Shown: positions 24,630-33,335, counted from the stretch's first letter. The stretch is 64,000 nucleotides of DNA from Avipropionibacterium sp050157065 (GCA_050157065.1 CP189573.1), one strand, 5' to 3'. A program made the numbers and translations. Notes: a model not told the origin generated them from the sequence alone.

Positions 24630-25223
24630 ATGGCAACACCGGTCCGCGACCGGCTCAAGAGGTTCCGGCGCGCCGTGTCGAGCCGCGGCGGATTGACGTA
24701 CCGGCGCTGGGCGATGCGGCACCACGACGACTCGGTCGACGGTGCGATCGATGCAGCCCGCGACCTGATCCGGTCGAAGCAGAACTGCCTGGTGGTGACC
24801 ATGTCCCAGACCGGGACGCCGGTGGCACGCGTCGTGCAGCCATGGCATCCCGACGGCGACTGGGTGATCAGGTTCGGCACCGACCCCGACTCACGGAAGG
24901 CACACGACATCGCCCGCACGGGTCGCTGCCTGCTGGTGTACTCCGACGACGCCCGGTCCCGCAGCGTCTCAGTGGACTGCTCCGCCCGGCTGGTGACAGA
25001 CCTGGCCACCAAGCGGCGTTGGTTCATGCCGTTCTGGACCGCCTTCTGGCCGGCCGGCCCGGAGTCGGCAGCCTTCGTGGTTGTCGAGTGCGTGGCCGAG
25101 TCGATGGAGCTGTGGGACGGGCGAGCCGTCGTCGCCCCCGAGCCGTTCGGCCTGCGGTCGCGGCACCTCGCCCGGACCGACGTGGGCTGGGCGCAGGCCG
25201 AGCCCGTGCAGCCAACGCGCTGA
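24630..25223 (+). CDS. Pyridoxamine 5'-phosphate oxidase-like flavin-binding protein
   Basis: 197 residues from the ATG at 24630, with GAGGAG nine bases upstream; an ATG at 24621 abuts the RBS and is unlikely. The split-barrel flavin/F420-binding fold is suggested by NCLVVTMSQTGTPVARVVQP, then WVIRFGTDPDSRKAHDIART, CLLVYSDDARSRSVSVDCSA and VECVAESMELWD. The order and spacing resemble general-stress PNPOx-family proteins. The cofactor and substrate are unknown. A cluster of short repeats follows the stop. The 250 bases before it hold no gene that I can support. Confidence 0.75.
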   Translation: MATPVRDRLKRFRRAVSSRGGLTYRRWAMRHHDDSVDGAIDAARDLIRSKQNCLVVTMSQTGTPVARVVQPWHPDGDWVIRFGTDPDSRKAHDIARTGRCLLVYSDDARSRSVSVDCSARLVTDLATKRRWFMPFWTAFWPAGPESAAFVVVECVAESMELWDGRAVVAPEPFGLRSRHLARTDVGWAQAEPVQPTR

Positions 25224-25227
25224 GGGC

Positions 25228-25297
25228 GTCTCGACGAGCTCGACGGACGGATGGAACTCGACAAGCTCGACCGGCGGGTGGAGCTCGACGGGCGTCG
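25228..25297. repeat. Cluster of short TCGACGAGCTCGAC-type repeats, copy 3
   Basis: One good copy (GTCTCGACGAGCTCGACGGA plus CG, 25228-25249) is followed by two degenerate ones: ACTCGACAAGCTCGACCGG and GGAGCTCGACGGGCG. They fill the gap between the convergent PNPOx-like and CBM32 genes. Confidence 0.65.
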
Positions 25298-25298
25298 G

Positions 25299-26168
25299 TC
25301 AGGTGGCCGGGCCGTACACCTCGAATTCGAGCAGTCGGGAGTAGTTGCTACCCGCATCGGTGATCAGGATCCGCACGGCGTCGGTCCGCTGCGCCGGGAA
25401 CGTGGTGACGACGTGGATCTGGTCGTTGCCGGTCTGCTCGGCCACCGTCCGCCACGCCTCACCGTCACGGACCTGGATCTCGAAGTCGCGGATGCCGTTC
25501 GTCTCGCCCGGCGCCTTGGTCCAGAACTCCACCCGGTCGATGGTCTGCGGGCCCTCCCACTGCACGCCCCACCAGTCCGGGAACACCGCCCGGGTGCCGT
25601 CGTTCCAGCCGGTCTCCTCCCAATGGGAGTCCTCGCGGTCACCGTCCACGGGGCCGCAGAGCTGGAAGTTGCCGTGGGTGGACGAGGCGATGGCCTGCTC
25701 GCCGTACGCCAGGTTCGTACCCGGGCCGGGCTGTGGTGCGGCCGTCACGGTGACCGGAACCGTCTTGGTCTGCTCGTGGCCGCGTTCCCCGGTGGTGACG
25801 GTGATGTCGTACGTGCCCGCGGCAGTCCCGCGCGGTGCCTGCACCTCGAATGTCTTCGCGACCCGCTGGTCCGGGTCGGCGGCCGGCAGGTAGCTGGAGA
25901 ACACCGTGTCCGACAACGTGATCGGCTTGGCCGCACCGAGGACGGTGTCGGCGAAGACCGGCTCCGAGCCGGTGTTGGTCATCGCCACCTCGAGCTGACC
26001 GGGCAGGCAGGGCAACCCCGTCACGGTCAGCTCGCCCGGAGTGACCGAGAGCTCCACACCCGTGGCGGGCTTGGCGTTCGGCCGGGCGTCGACCCCGGGC
26101 ACCGTGGTGCTGAGCGACACCCCAGCGACCAGGGCGACGGCGGCAGCGGTCAAGATCTTCTGTTTCAT
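25299..26168 (-). CDS. Secreted protein with C-terminal F5/8 type C (CBM32-like) domain
   Basis: 289 residues from the ATG at 26168. A signal peptide (KILTAAAVALVAGVSLSTTV) is followed by an Ig-like region (ELSVTPGELTVTGLPC; GTYDITVTTGERGHEQTKTV). A discoidin-like beta-sandwich follows from about residue 150: NLAYGEQAIASSTHG, WGVQWEGPQTIDRVEFWTKA, FEIQVRDGEAWRTVAEQTGN and SRLLEFEVYGPA. Such domains bind carbohydrates or surfaces; there is no catalytic domain. Its start is 13 bases after the PhoD stop on the same strand, so the two are probably one operon. It may tether or target the phosphodiesterase, which is inference. Confidence 0.78.
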   Translation of the reverse strand: MKQKILTAAAVALVAGVSLSTTVPGVDARPNAKPATGVELSVTPGELTVTGLPCLPGQLEVAMTNTGSEPVFADTVLGAAKPITLSDTVFSSYLPAADPDQRVAKTFEVQAPRGTAAGTYDITVTTGERGHEQTKTVPVTVTAAPQPGPGTNLAYGEQAIASSTHGNFQLCGPVDGDREDSHWEETGWNDGTRAVFPDWWGVQWEGPQTIDRVEFWTKAPGETNGIRDFEIQVRDGEAWRTVAEQTGNDQIHVVTTFPAQRTDAVRILITDAGSNYSRLLEFEVYGPAT

Positions 26169-26181
26169 GTCGGTGTTCCTC

Positions 26182-27768
26182 TCAGGCCTGTTGGATGGCG
26201 GCGACGCCGTTCTCGACGGCCAAGGTGGTGCGGGTGCTGACGGTGCCGTCGGGGACGACGACCCGGTCGCAGACCCGGAACTCCGAGAGCCACAGCTCGG
26301 GAGTGACGGTGCAGCTGACATAGCCCCGTTGGAAGTTGCCGAACTTCATGTGCGGGTTCTGGTCGAGCAGCACCTGGCCGCCCGGGTCGAGGTCTTCGCC
26401 GTCCTGGGCGGACGAGATCGAGGTGCCGACGAACTCGGTGGCGACCACCGTGGAGTCGGGGTCGCCGAAGTCGAGGGCGAGGTCGCTGACGACCGTCCGG
26501 TGCAAGTCGCCCGCCACGCTGACCACGTTGCTGACACCGCGCTCGTCGATGCCGCCGAGCAGCCGGTCACGAGAGGCGCCGTAGCCGTCCCACGGGTCGG
26601 TCGGTGCGTCGATGCCCTCGGTGGGATCCCTGTCCAGCAAGGTGATCGCGGTCTGGTGGCCCATCACCTTCCAGGTCGCCGAAGAGGCGGCGAGCCCGTC
26701 GAGCAGCCAGGCCTCCTGCTCATGGCCGAGCATGGTGCGCGAGGGGTCCTCGGTGGTCGGGTTCGGCGCCGAGCCGGGGGCCTGCTTGCTGCGGTACTGG
26801 CGCGTGTCGAGCATCGAGAAGTCGGCCAGTTGGCCGTACTGCAGGCGCCGGTAGAGCTGCATGTCGGGGCCGACCGGGCGTTGCGGGATGCGCAGTGGCA
26901 TGTTCTCCCAGTACGCCCGCAGCCCGTTGGCCCGCCGGACCAGGAACTCGTCGGCCGGGGTGGCGCCGGCGTTCATGTCGGCCCAGTTGTTGACCACCTC
27001 GTGGTCGTCGTACACCACGATCCACGGAGCGGACTGGTGTGCGGCCTGCAGGTCGGGATCGGTCTTGTAGTAGGCGTACCGCTGCCGGTACTCGTCGAGG
27101 GTGACCGTCTGCCGGGTACGCAGCAGGTCGTCGTCGCCGGGCCGGACGCCGCGGTCGTTGCCGAACTCGTAGATGTAGTCGCCCAGGAACAGCACCACGT
27201 CGTGGCGGCGGGCGGCGAGGTCGCGGTGGGCGGTGAACCAGCCCTCCCACGACGCCTGGCAGGAGGCGAACGCCATCGTCATGCCGGCGGCCAACTGGCC
27301 GAGTGCTGGTGCCGTCTTCGTTCGCCCGGTCGGGCTGATGTGGCGGCCGCTGCGGAAGCGGTAGAAGTACTCCCGGGCCGGCTCGAGGCCACGGACGTCG
27401 ACGTGGACCGAGTGGCCGTACTCCGGGGCTGCCGTGGCACGGCCGGTCCGGGCGATGTGGCGGAAGTTCTCGTCGTGGGCGATCTCCCAGCGCACCTGGT
27501 ACGAGCGGTGCCGGTCCATGCCGCCGAACGGCATCAGCGGGTCCGGGGCGAGCCGGGTCCACAGCACGACGCCGTCGGGCAGCGGGTCACCGGAGGCGAC
27601 GCCCAGGGTGAACGGGTCGATCCGTGGCGAGGCCACCGAGTAGGCAGTGGCGGAGGTGATGCCGGGCAGGGCACCGGCGACAGCCAGGGCGGCGGCGCCG
27701 CCGGTGACGGTGAGGAACCGGCGGCGGGTCGCAGTGCTCAACCGGTCTGGAAGGGTGGGTTCGGACAT
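26182..27768 (-). CDS. phoD: PhoD-type alkaline phosphatase/phosphodiesterase, Tat-exported
   Basis: 528 residues from the ATG at 27768. The N-terminus has a Tat motif (TRRRFLTVTGGAAALAVAG). The PhoD N-terminal domain (FTLGVASGDPLPDGVVLWTR) precedes the metallophosphatase core. Metal-binding signatures are visible: FASCQASWEG, VLFLGDYIYEF, YDDHEVVNNW, KVMGHQTAIT and VSVAGDLHRTVVSDL. The known family hydrolyses phosphodiesters such as wall teichoic acid or phospholipids, using iron and calcium, outside the cell. The stop leads after 13 bases into the CBM32-like gene. Its expression is often phosphate-regulated in other species; no Pho box was recognised here. Confidence 0.93.
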   Translation of the reverse strand: MSEPTLPDRLSTATRRRFLTVTGGAAALAVAGALPGITSATAYSVASPRIDPFTLGVASGDPLPDGVVLWTRLAPDPLMPFGGMDRHRSYQVRWEIAHDENFRHIARTGRATAAPEYGHSVHVDVRGLEPAREYFYRFRSGRHISPTGRTKTAPALGQLAAGMTMAFASCQASWEGWFTAHRDLAARRHDVVLFLGDYIYEFGNDRGVRPGDDDLLRTRQTVTLDEYRQRYAYYKTDPDLQAAHQSAPWIVVYDDHEVVNNWADMNAGATPADEFLVRRANGLRAYWENMPLRIPQRPVGPDMQLYRRLQYGQLADFSMLDTRQYRSKQAPGSAPNPTTEDPSRTMLGHEQEAWLLDGLAASSATWKVMGHQTAITLLDRDPTEGIDAPTDPWDGYGASRDRLLGGIDERGVSNVVSVAGDLHRTVVSDLALDFGDPDSTVVATEFVGTSISSAQDGEDLDPGGQVLLDQNPHMKFGNFQRGYVSCTVTPELWLSEFRVCDRVVVPDGTVSTRTTLAVENGVAAIQQA

Positions 27769-27914
27769 GCCTGCCAGCCAACGGGCGTTCCGTGAACAGC
27801 GGCGAACGGCGGCGTGACGGTCAGCCGAAGCTCCGTCGACGGTCGGTGGGCGTGCCCGGCCCGGTCCTTGCCGCGCGGTCGCGAGCCCGGACACCGGGTC
27901 CTCGTCGTACAAAG

Positions 27915-27969
27915 GGGCGCCACAGCGACGTCTGCGACACATACGTCCACGTGTGTCGCTGTGGCGCCC
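27915..27969. repeat. 55-bp palindromic dispersed repeat, copy 2
   Basis: Same perfect 15-base ends as the copy at 17983, in the opposite orientation, with about four internal differences. Here it lies in a divergent intergenic region upstream of both phoD and the excalibur-domain gene, so a terminator role does not explain it. Confidence 0.85.
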
Positions 27970-28581
27970 TTCTGTACGGCTGCGCCGAGGAGGATTTCCC
28001 CTTCTCTTCTGCTTCTGTCATGATTCGCCCATCAATGGCACGTGAGCAAGGACCCCTGATGAACAGTGTTGGTGGTTGGAGTGCGCCTGAATCCCGCACG
28101 GCGAAAGCATCCCCCAGTCGCTTGGGCATGACGGTGATGTTGATCGTCACTGCCTGCATCTTCGTGCCGTTCACCGCCGTGGGAGTGATCGCAGGTTGGC
28201 CGGCCTTCGGCTTGTGGGTGGCCGGATTCATCCCCTTCGGGTATGCGATCTGGCAGTTCATCCGAGCTCGCTGGCAGCGAGCACTGGTGACCCTGGGCGC
28301 CGGACTGGGTGCCGGCGTCGTCGGTCTGGGCTCGCTGGCCGTCTCGCCCAGCGTGACCCAGCCCGATATGGCCGCCGTTCCGGTCCCCGCGGCAGCGGTG
28401 TCGCACAGCACGTCGTCCTCCGCGCCAACATCACCGTCACCCAGCACCGCAACGTCAGCCGCCGTCTCCTCGACGCGGCCAGCGTCGCCCACCCCGGCAG
28501 CAAGCCTCCCGCCTTCCACACGACAAACTGAAGCGCCCCAGGTTTGATGCCGCATCTTTGTGAGTTGGAAGGATGCAGTCC

Positions 28582-28893
28582 ATGCCCAAGAAGATCGATG
28601 GCGAGCTCAAGGCTCGCGCTGTCCGGCTGGTCGCCGAGCACCAGCAGGAGTATCCGTCGCTGACCGCTGCCTGTGAGGCGGTGGCTCGGCAGCTCGGCAT
28701 CGGCAAGGAGTCTGTTCGCCGTTGGGTGCGACAAGCTGAGGTCGACTCGGGTCTGCGGCCCGGTCTCACATCGACGGAAAACGAAGAGATCAAGAAGCTG
28801 AAGGCGGAGAACCGTCGGCTCCGTGAGGACGTGGCGATCCTACGCGCGGCCACGTCTTTCTTCGCGGGGGAGCTCGACCCCCGCAGCCGCTGA
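28582..28893 (+). CDS. IS3-family transposase OrfA (IS B)
   Basis: 103 residues from the ATG at 28582, with GGAAGG seven bases upstream; an ATG at 28573 is possible. The helix-turn-helix region is ARAVRLVAEHQQEYPSLTAA followed by VARQLGIGKESVRRWVRQAE. A leucine-zipper segment (EEIKKLKAENRRLREDVAIL) follows. It would bind the IS ends. The orfB start ATG (28896) lies two bases after its stop, so separate initiation of orfB is possible besides frameshifting. Confidence 0.92.
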   Translation: MPKKIDGELKARAVRLVAEHQQEYPSLTAACEAVARQLGIGKESVRRWVRQAEVDSGLRPGLTSTENEEIKKLKAENRRLREDVAILRAATSFFAGELDPRSR

Positions 28894-28895
28894 TC

Positions 28896-29865
28896 ATGGG
28901 ATTCATCGACACCATGCGCGAGCAAGGCCATGCGGTCGAGTCGATCTGCCGGGTCCTGCGTGAGCAGGGCTGCCAGGTCGCCGCGCGGACCTACCGAGCC
29001 TGGAAACGCGCTCACCTGAGGATCGCTGCTCAGACGATCACTGACGCGATCGTCGAGGACAAGATTCGTGACCTGGCCTGGACCATCGATGAGCGCGACG
29101 GCCGACGCAAGCTGACTCCCGAGGGCCTCTACGGTCGGCGCAAGATGACCGCGCTGGTCCGCCGGCACCTGCCCGAGGCATCCCCGGGCAGCGTCGATCG
29201 GGCGATGAGAAGCCTTCAACTGAGCGGGATCCGCCGCAGCAAGAAGCTGCGCACCACGATCCCGGGCCAAGAACGGTAATCGCGCCGGGGACCTGCTGGA
29301 TCGCGACTTCACCGCCCCGGCCCCCAACCGGGTCTGGGTCGCCGACTTCACCTACTGCCGCACCTGGGCCGGCTGGGTCTATGTCGCCTTCATCGTCGAT
29401 GTGTTCGCCCAGAAGATCGTGGCCTGGCACGCCGCGACCGTCCGCGACGTCGACCTGGTGATGACCCCGCTGCGGATCGCGTTGTGGCAGCGCGGCCGCG
29501 ACGGCACCCCGATCACCCGCGAAGAGCTGATCTGTCACTCTGATGCCGGCCGACAGTACACCGCGATCCACTACACCGAGCACCTCGCGCTCGAGGGCAT
29601 CCACCCCTCGATCGGGTCGGTCGGCGATGCCTACGACAACGCGCTGATGGAGACGATCATCGGCCTGTTCAAGACCGAGTGCATCCGCACCACGGTCTTC
29701 CACGACGGTCCCTACAAGACGATCGCCGACGTAGAGTACGCCACCGCCGGCTGGGTCGACTGGTACAACCAGCGGCGCCTGCACAGTAGCCTCGACTACA
29801 TGACCCCGGCCGAGTTCGAGGCCGCCCACTACGCGACCCTCACCCGAGAGCCGCAACCCGTATGA
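28896..29865 (+). pseudogene. IS3-family transposase OrfB (IS B), one-base insertion
   Basis: The frame opens at 28896 (MGFIDTMREQGHAVESICRV) and continues through the HTH_21 region (LTPEGLYGRRKMTALVRRHL). An extra C at 29267-29268 (GGGCCAAG) then shifts it, and it stops at 29279. Dropping one C gives IPGKNGNRAGDLLDRDF and the rest of the rve domain, which runs to 29865. All DDE residues are present there: WVADFTYC, CHSDAGRQY and DNALMETIIG with the 35-residue spacing. The C-terminus has WYNQRRLHSSLDYMTPAEFE. The damage is a single base, so either the copy is newly dead or the base is a sequencing error. Confidence 0.88.
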
Positions 29866-30308
29866 GAGCGGCAGAGAACCTGGGGCGCTTCAAACGGTCA
29901 AGCGTGCCGCGTCACCCGGGCCGGACAGCTCACCCAAGCCGAAGCCCATTCCGCCATTGCCGGCCACCACCAAAGCGCCAACAGTGACGACGCAACCGAA
30001 GCCGGCACCCAAGACGACAGCACCCAAGACGACCGCACCCAAGACGACCGCAGCCAAGCCACCGCCGGCCAGGACCACAGCACCCAAGCCGCAACCGGAC
30101 GTCCAGCCCAAGACGGAATCGAAGACCGACCCACGCTTCGGGACCTGCAAGGAGGCGATCCGTCAGGGTTACGGGCCGTACATCCAGGGCAAGGATCCGG
30201 AGTACGGCTGGTACCGGGATCGGGACAAGGACGGCATCGTCTGCGAACGCTGACGAACCTGGCACCAGTAGCCAAGAGGTCGGGACATGGGCTGGGGCCC
30301 GTAGCCCA

Positions 30309-31508
30309 TCAGTCGACCTGTTGGCTGCGCAGGTACCGGCCGAAGTGCGGCACGGTGAAGGCGATGCGGCCGCGCTCGCCGGAGTAGATCAATCCCTTCT
30401 TCAGCAGGGCATCCCGGGCCGGTGACAGGCTCTGCGGCTTGCGGCCGAGCAGCTCGGCGACGGCCGCGGTCGCCACGGTGCCGGTGTCATCGGTGTCGGC
30501 GCCGGCGACGTCGGCCATCGCGCGCAGGTACTCCCGTTCGGCCGGGGTGGCACGTTCGTAGCGGGAGCCGAAGAAGCCGACCGCCAGTTCGGACTCGGCC
30601 TCGGGGACGGCGACCCGGACGTCCTCGGCGGTGATCGGGCTGTGGGGTGCGACGTCCCAGGTGACCTTGCCGTACGCCTGCAGGAAGTAGGGATAGCCGC
30701 CGGTCACCTCGTACAACGCGTCCAGCGCACCGGTCTCGAACTCGGCACCCTCGTCGGCGGCCGGACTGACCAGGGCCCGTTCCGCGGCGGTGCGGTCGAG
30801 CCGGTCGATCCGGTTGTAGCGGAAGAGCCGCTCCGAGTACGACTTCGACGCCGACAGCACGGCCGGCAGGTGGGGCAGGCCGGCGCCGACGATGATCAAC
30901 GGCAACCCCTGCTGGCTGAGTTCGTGACAGGCCGCGCACAGCGCCGACACGTCGTCGGGCCCGAGGTCCTGCATCTCGTCGATGAACAGCGCGACCCCGA
31001 TCTCCCGGTCCGCGGCGAGTCCGGCGACGTCGGCCAGCAGCTCGACCAGGTCGATCTCGATGTCGCCGGAGTCGGCCCGACCCGGGTTGGCCGGGACCTT
31101 GATGCCGGGGTTCCACCGCTCGCGCAGCTTCGTGCCCGGCTTGGCCTCCCGCTCCACGAACGACCGGATCGTCCCGAGCACCTGATCGGCGAGTTCCGGT
31201 GACGCGTGACCCAGTTCGCGTACGGCCATGTGCAGCGCGGCCGACAGCGGTCGCCGCAAGGACTGGTCGGGGCGGGCCTCCATCTTGCCGGTGCCCCACC
31301 CGGCGCGGACCGCCCCGGAGCGCAGTGTGTTGAGCAGTACGGTCTTGCCGACGCCACGAAGGCCGGTGAGGATCATCGACCGCTCGGGCCGACCCCGTGC
31401 GATTCGTTCCAGCACGACGTCGAACTGCTTCAACTCCTGGTCACGACCGGCCAGCTCGGGAGGTCGCTGACCGGCGCCGGGGGCGTACGGATTCTGGATC
31501 GGGTCCAC
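30309..31508 (-). CDS. AAA-type ATP-binding protein (Orc1/Cdc6-like fold)
   Basis: 399 residues from a GTG at 31508. Walker A is ILTGLRGVGKTVLLNTLRSG, Walker B is GVALFIDEMQDLG, and sensor 1 lies in PLIIVGAGLPHLPAVLSASK. The segment YEVTGGYPYFLQAYGKV is typical of a widespread actinobacterial AAA ATPase family. The C-terminal 80 residues look like a winged helix (AELLGRKPQSLSPARDALLK, then FTVPHFGRYLR). The molecular role is not established; DNA or protein remodelling is plausible. It stands alone next to the IS-disrupted excalibur gene. Confidence 0.82.
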   Translation of the reverse strand: MDPIQNPYAPGAGQRPPELAGRDQELKQFDVVLERIARGRPERSMILTGLRGVGKTVLLNTLRSGAVRAGWGTGKMEARPDQSLRRPLSAALHMAVRELGHASPELADQVLGTIRSFVEREAKPGTKLRERWNPGIKVPANPGRADSGDIEIDLVELLADVAGLAADREIGVALFIDEMQDLGPDDVSALCAACHELSQQGLPLIIVGAGLPHLPAVLSASKSYSERLFRYNRIDRLDRTAAERALVSPAADEGAEFETGALDALYEVTGGYPYFLQAYGKVTWDVAPHSPITAEDVRVAVPEAESELAVGFFGSRYERATPAEREYLRAMADVAGADTDDTGTVATAAVAELLGRKPQSLSPARDALLKKGLIYSGERGRIAFTVPHFGRYLRSQQVD

Positions 31509-31609
31509 GATCAGACCGTATCGGCCAATCTAGGATTCCCCCGAGACATCGGCAGAGTGTCTGATCGAATCAGCCCTATCAGCCCGTATCGCAGCATCTA
31601 GCACTGTCT

Positions 31610-32305
31610 CTAGATTGACCAAGACTCCGGCAGCGACGCCCAGCTCGGGGCCGGGGTGGGCAGCACCTGTCGCAGACGGTCGAGGTAGTCGTAGCGGTCG
31701 ATCTCGATCACCCCCAGCGTCGCGAGGTGATCGGTCCGCCACTGCACGTCGAGCAGCCGCTCCCCGCCGGCGCCGTTCAGGAAGTCGACCAGGCGGACCA
31801 GCGCGACCTTGGACGCATCCCGTCCACGCTCGGGGTCGTGGAACATCGACTCGCCGGCGAACAGGCCGCCGAGTCCGACGCCGTACAGCCCGCCGACCAG
31901 GTTGTCGTCGCCGTCCCAGCACTCCACCGAGTGGGCCAGGCCCCGCTGGTGCAGTTGCCCGTAGAGCGTGGCGATCCGCTCGTTGATCCACGCGCCCTCA
32001 CGGTCCGGGTCGGCACACTTGGCGACGACCCGGTCGAAGGCGGTGTCGGCGGTCACCCGGTAGCGTTTCACCATCTTGCGCAGGCTGCGGGTGACGCGGA
32101 GGCCGTCCAGGGGCAGCACCCCGCGCCGCCGCGGCGAGAACCACGCCATCTCCGGGCTCCCGTGCACCTCCACCGGCATCGGGAACACCCCGTGGGCGTA
32201 CGCCTCCACCACCATCCCGATCGAGAACTCCGTCGAGATGCCCACGACGTCGTGGTCGGGCCACGCCACCGGGTCGCCGAAGATCAGGGAGGTCATGACA
32301 GTCAT
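31610..32305 (-). CDS. aat: Leucyl/phenylalanyl-tRNA--protein transferase
   Basis: 231 residues from the ATG at 32305 (ATG at 32296 is an alternative). The enzyme adds Leu or Phe to proteins with N-terminal Arg or Lys, marking them for ClpS/ClpAP in the N-end rule. Conserved motifs include AYAHGVFPMPV, MAWFSPRRRGVLPLDGLRV, RVTADTAFDRVVAKCA, GAWINERIATLYGQLHQRGL, AHSVECWDGDDNLVGGLYGV, GGLFAGESMFH and DVQWRTDHLATLG. The length and order match Aat throughout. It is divergent from the EcsC-family gene. Confidence 0.95.
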   Translation of the reverse strand: MTVMTSLIFGDPVAWPDHDVVGISTEFSIGMVVEAYAHGVFPMPVEVHGSPEMAWFSPRRRGVLPLDGLRVTRSLRKMVKRYRVTADTAFDRVVAKCADPDREGAWINERIATLYGQLHQRGLAHSVECWDGDDNLVGGLYGVGLGGLFAGESMFHDPERGRDASKVALVRLVDFLNGAGGERLLDVQWRTDHLATLGVIEIDRYDYLDRLRQVLPTPAPSWASLPESWSI

Positions 32306-32458
32306 TGTGCTGGTCGATCGGTCAGTGGGCCGGTCCCGGGGGCGGGTCGGGGTCGTTCCGGGGTGTCCCCACCCGACGTGGCGCGTACGCTGGGGAATGC
32401 TGACCCGCACCACCACGTGGGCGCACAGGGAGTCCTGCGGGGCGGTGAAGGAGGCCAC

Positions 32459-33127
32459 ATGTCCGACAAGCCGATGGGCAAGGTGATGGAACGGCTGCAA
32501 CAGGCGGCGCCGGTCGCGGGCGGCGTGCTGCGTCGCATGCTGGAGACCGCGATCGACGGTGTCGGGCCACTCCCCAGTGCGAAGCACTCCGCCATCTCCC
32601 ACCTGCAGCGCACCGGTGACGTCGACCATGCCATCGATTCGTTGATCACCACCCACATCGCGATGGCGGGCGCCCAGGGCTTCGTCACCAACCTCGGTGG
32701 CTTCGCCGCGATGCCGATCACGATCCCGGCCAACACCGCCGGCATCCTCACCATCCAGACCCGGATGATCGCCGCGATCGCGCACCTGCGCGGCTACCAC
32801 CTCGCCGACAACCGCGTCCGGACCGCGATCGTGATGTGCCTGCTGGGTGGCGAGGAGATCGCCCGCCGGATCCACCAGGGCACCCTGCCCACCTCGCCGA
32901 TGGCGGTCGCCACCGCACCGGTGTTCGACCCCGAGCTCGACCAAGCGGTCGCCCGCGAGGTGCTCAAGACGATGGCGAGCCGGGTGGGCGGCAAGGGCCT
33001 CAGCATCACCGTCAGCAAGCGGATCCCGCTGATCGGCGGTGGTGTCGGCGCCGTCGTCGACGGCTGGGCGACCCGTCAGCTCGGCTCGTTCACCAAGGAC
33101 GAACTGCGGACCCGCCGGGTCAGATGA
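32459..33127 (+). CDS. EcsC family protein
   Basis: 222 residues from the ATG at 32459, preceded by AAGGAGG. The EcsC-type sequence is recognisable in KHSAISHLQRTGDVDHAIDS, HIAMAGAQGFVTNLGGFAAM, PITIPANTAGILTIQTRMIA and a C-terminal IPLIGGGVGAVVDGWATRQL. The hydrophobic stretches suggest membrane association. EcsC in Bacillus is linked to the EcsAB transporter, but stand-alone EcsC proteins have no firm function. The 3' end overlaps the convergent small gene by eight bases. Confidence 0.85.
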   Translation: MSDKPMGKVMERLQQAAPVAGGVLRRMLETAIDGVGPLPSAKHSAISHLQRTGDVDHAIDSLITTHIAMAGAQGFVTNLGGFAAMPITIPANTAGILTIQTRMIAAIAHLRGYHLADNRVRTAIVMCLLGGEEIARRIHQGTLPTSPMAVATAPVFDPELDQAVAREVLKTMASRVGGKGLSITVSKRIPLIGGGVGAVVDGWATRQLGSFTKDELRTRRVR

Positions 33128-33335
33128 GCCGGTGCGGATCGTCCGGCATCACCTCGGCCGGCGGTACGTGACCGCTGGGCGCCGCGGCGACCTCGTCAAC
33201 CTCGTCGATCGCACCGGCCTCGGACCACAGCTCGGCCTCCTCGACCAACGCACGGTGCCTGGTCCGTACGACCACGGTCACCGCAACGGCCACCGCCGCA
33301 GCGGCAGCAAGTCCAATGATGATCTTGGTCCTCAT
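33120..33335 (-). CDS. Small single-pass membrane protein, unknown
   Basis: 71 residues from the ATG at 33335. One N-terminal hydrophobic helix (IIIGLAAAAAVAVAVTVVV) is followed by a basic stop-transfer (RTRHR) and an acidic, proline-rich tail (EEAELWSEAGAIDEVDEVAA). No family is recognised. It overlaps the convergent ecsC-like stop by eight bases, and the 86 bases to the divergent kinase gene contain both promoters. Confidence 0.6.
   Translation of the reverse strand: MRTKIIIGLAAAAAVAVAVTVVVRTRHRALVEEAELWSEAGAIDEVDEVAAAPSGHVPPAEVMPDDPHRLI

Larger units (their letters stand above)
28529..29892 (+). mobile_element. IS3-family insertion sequence B (frameshifted orfB)
   Basis: A 1364-base element. 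Its ends TGAAGCGCCCCAGGTT are identical for 16 bases on both sides and remain similar for about ten more. A 3-base target duplication AAC is at 28526-28528 and 29893-29895, as expected for the IS3 family. OrfA and orfB are in successive frames with a single-base insertion in orfB. The intact duplication and intact flanking frame point to a recent insertion. Confidence 0.95.
28059..30253 (+). pseudogene. Membrane-anchored excalibur-domain protein, interrupted by IS B
   Basis: The 5' part (28059-28528) encodes MNSVGGWSAPESRT, two transmembrane segments (MTVMLIVTACIFVPFTAVGV; WPAFGLWVAGFIPFGYAIW), a third hydrophobic stretch, and a Ser/Thr/Pro-rich tail. The 3' part (29893-30253) encodes a Pro/Thr/Lys linker with APKTT repeats and a C-terminal excalibur domain (FGTCKEAIRQGYGPYIQGKD, then DRDKDGIVCER) whose DxDxDGxxCE motif is a calcium-binding site. 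Deleting IS B plus one AAC restores a single continuous frame across the junction, so these are two halves of one gene. The start at 28059 has AAGGA six bases upstream. The intact protein would sit in the membrane with the calcium-binding end outside. Confidence 0.88.
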
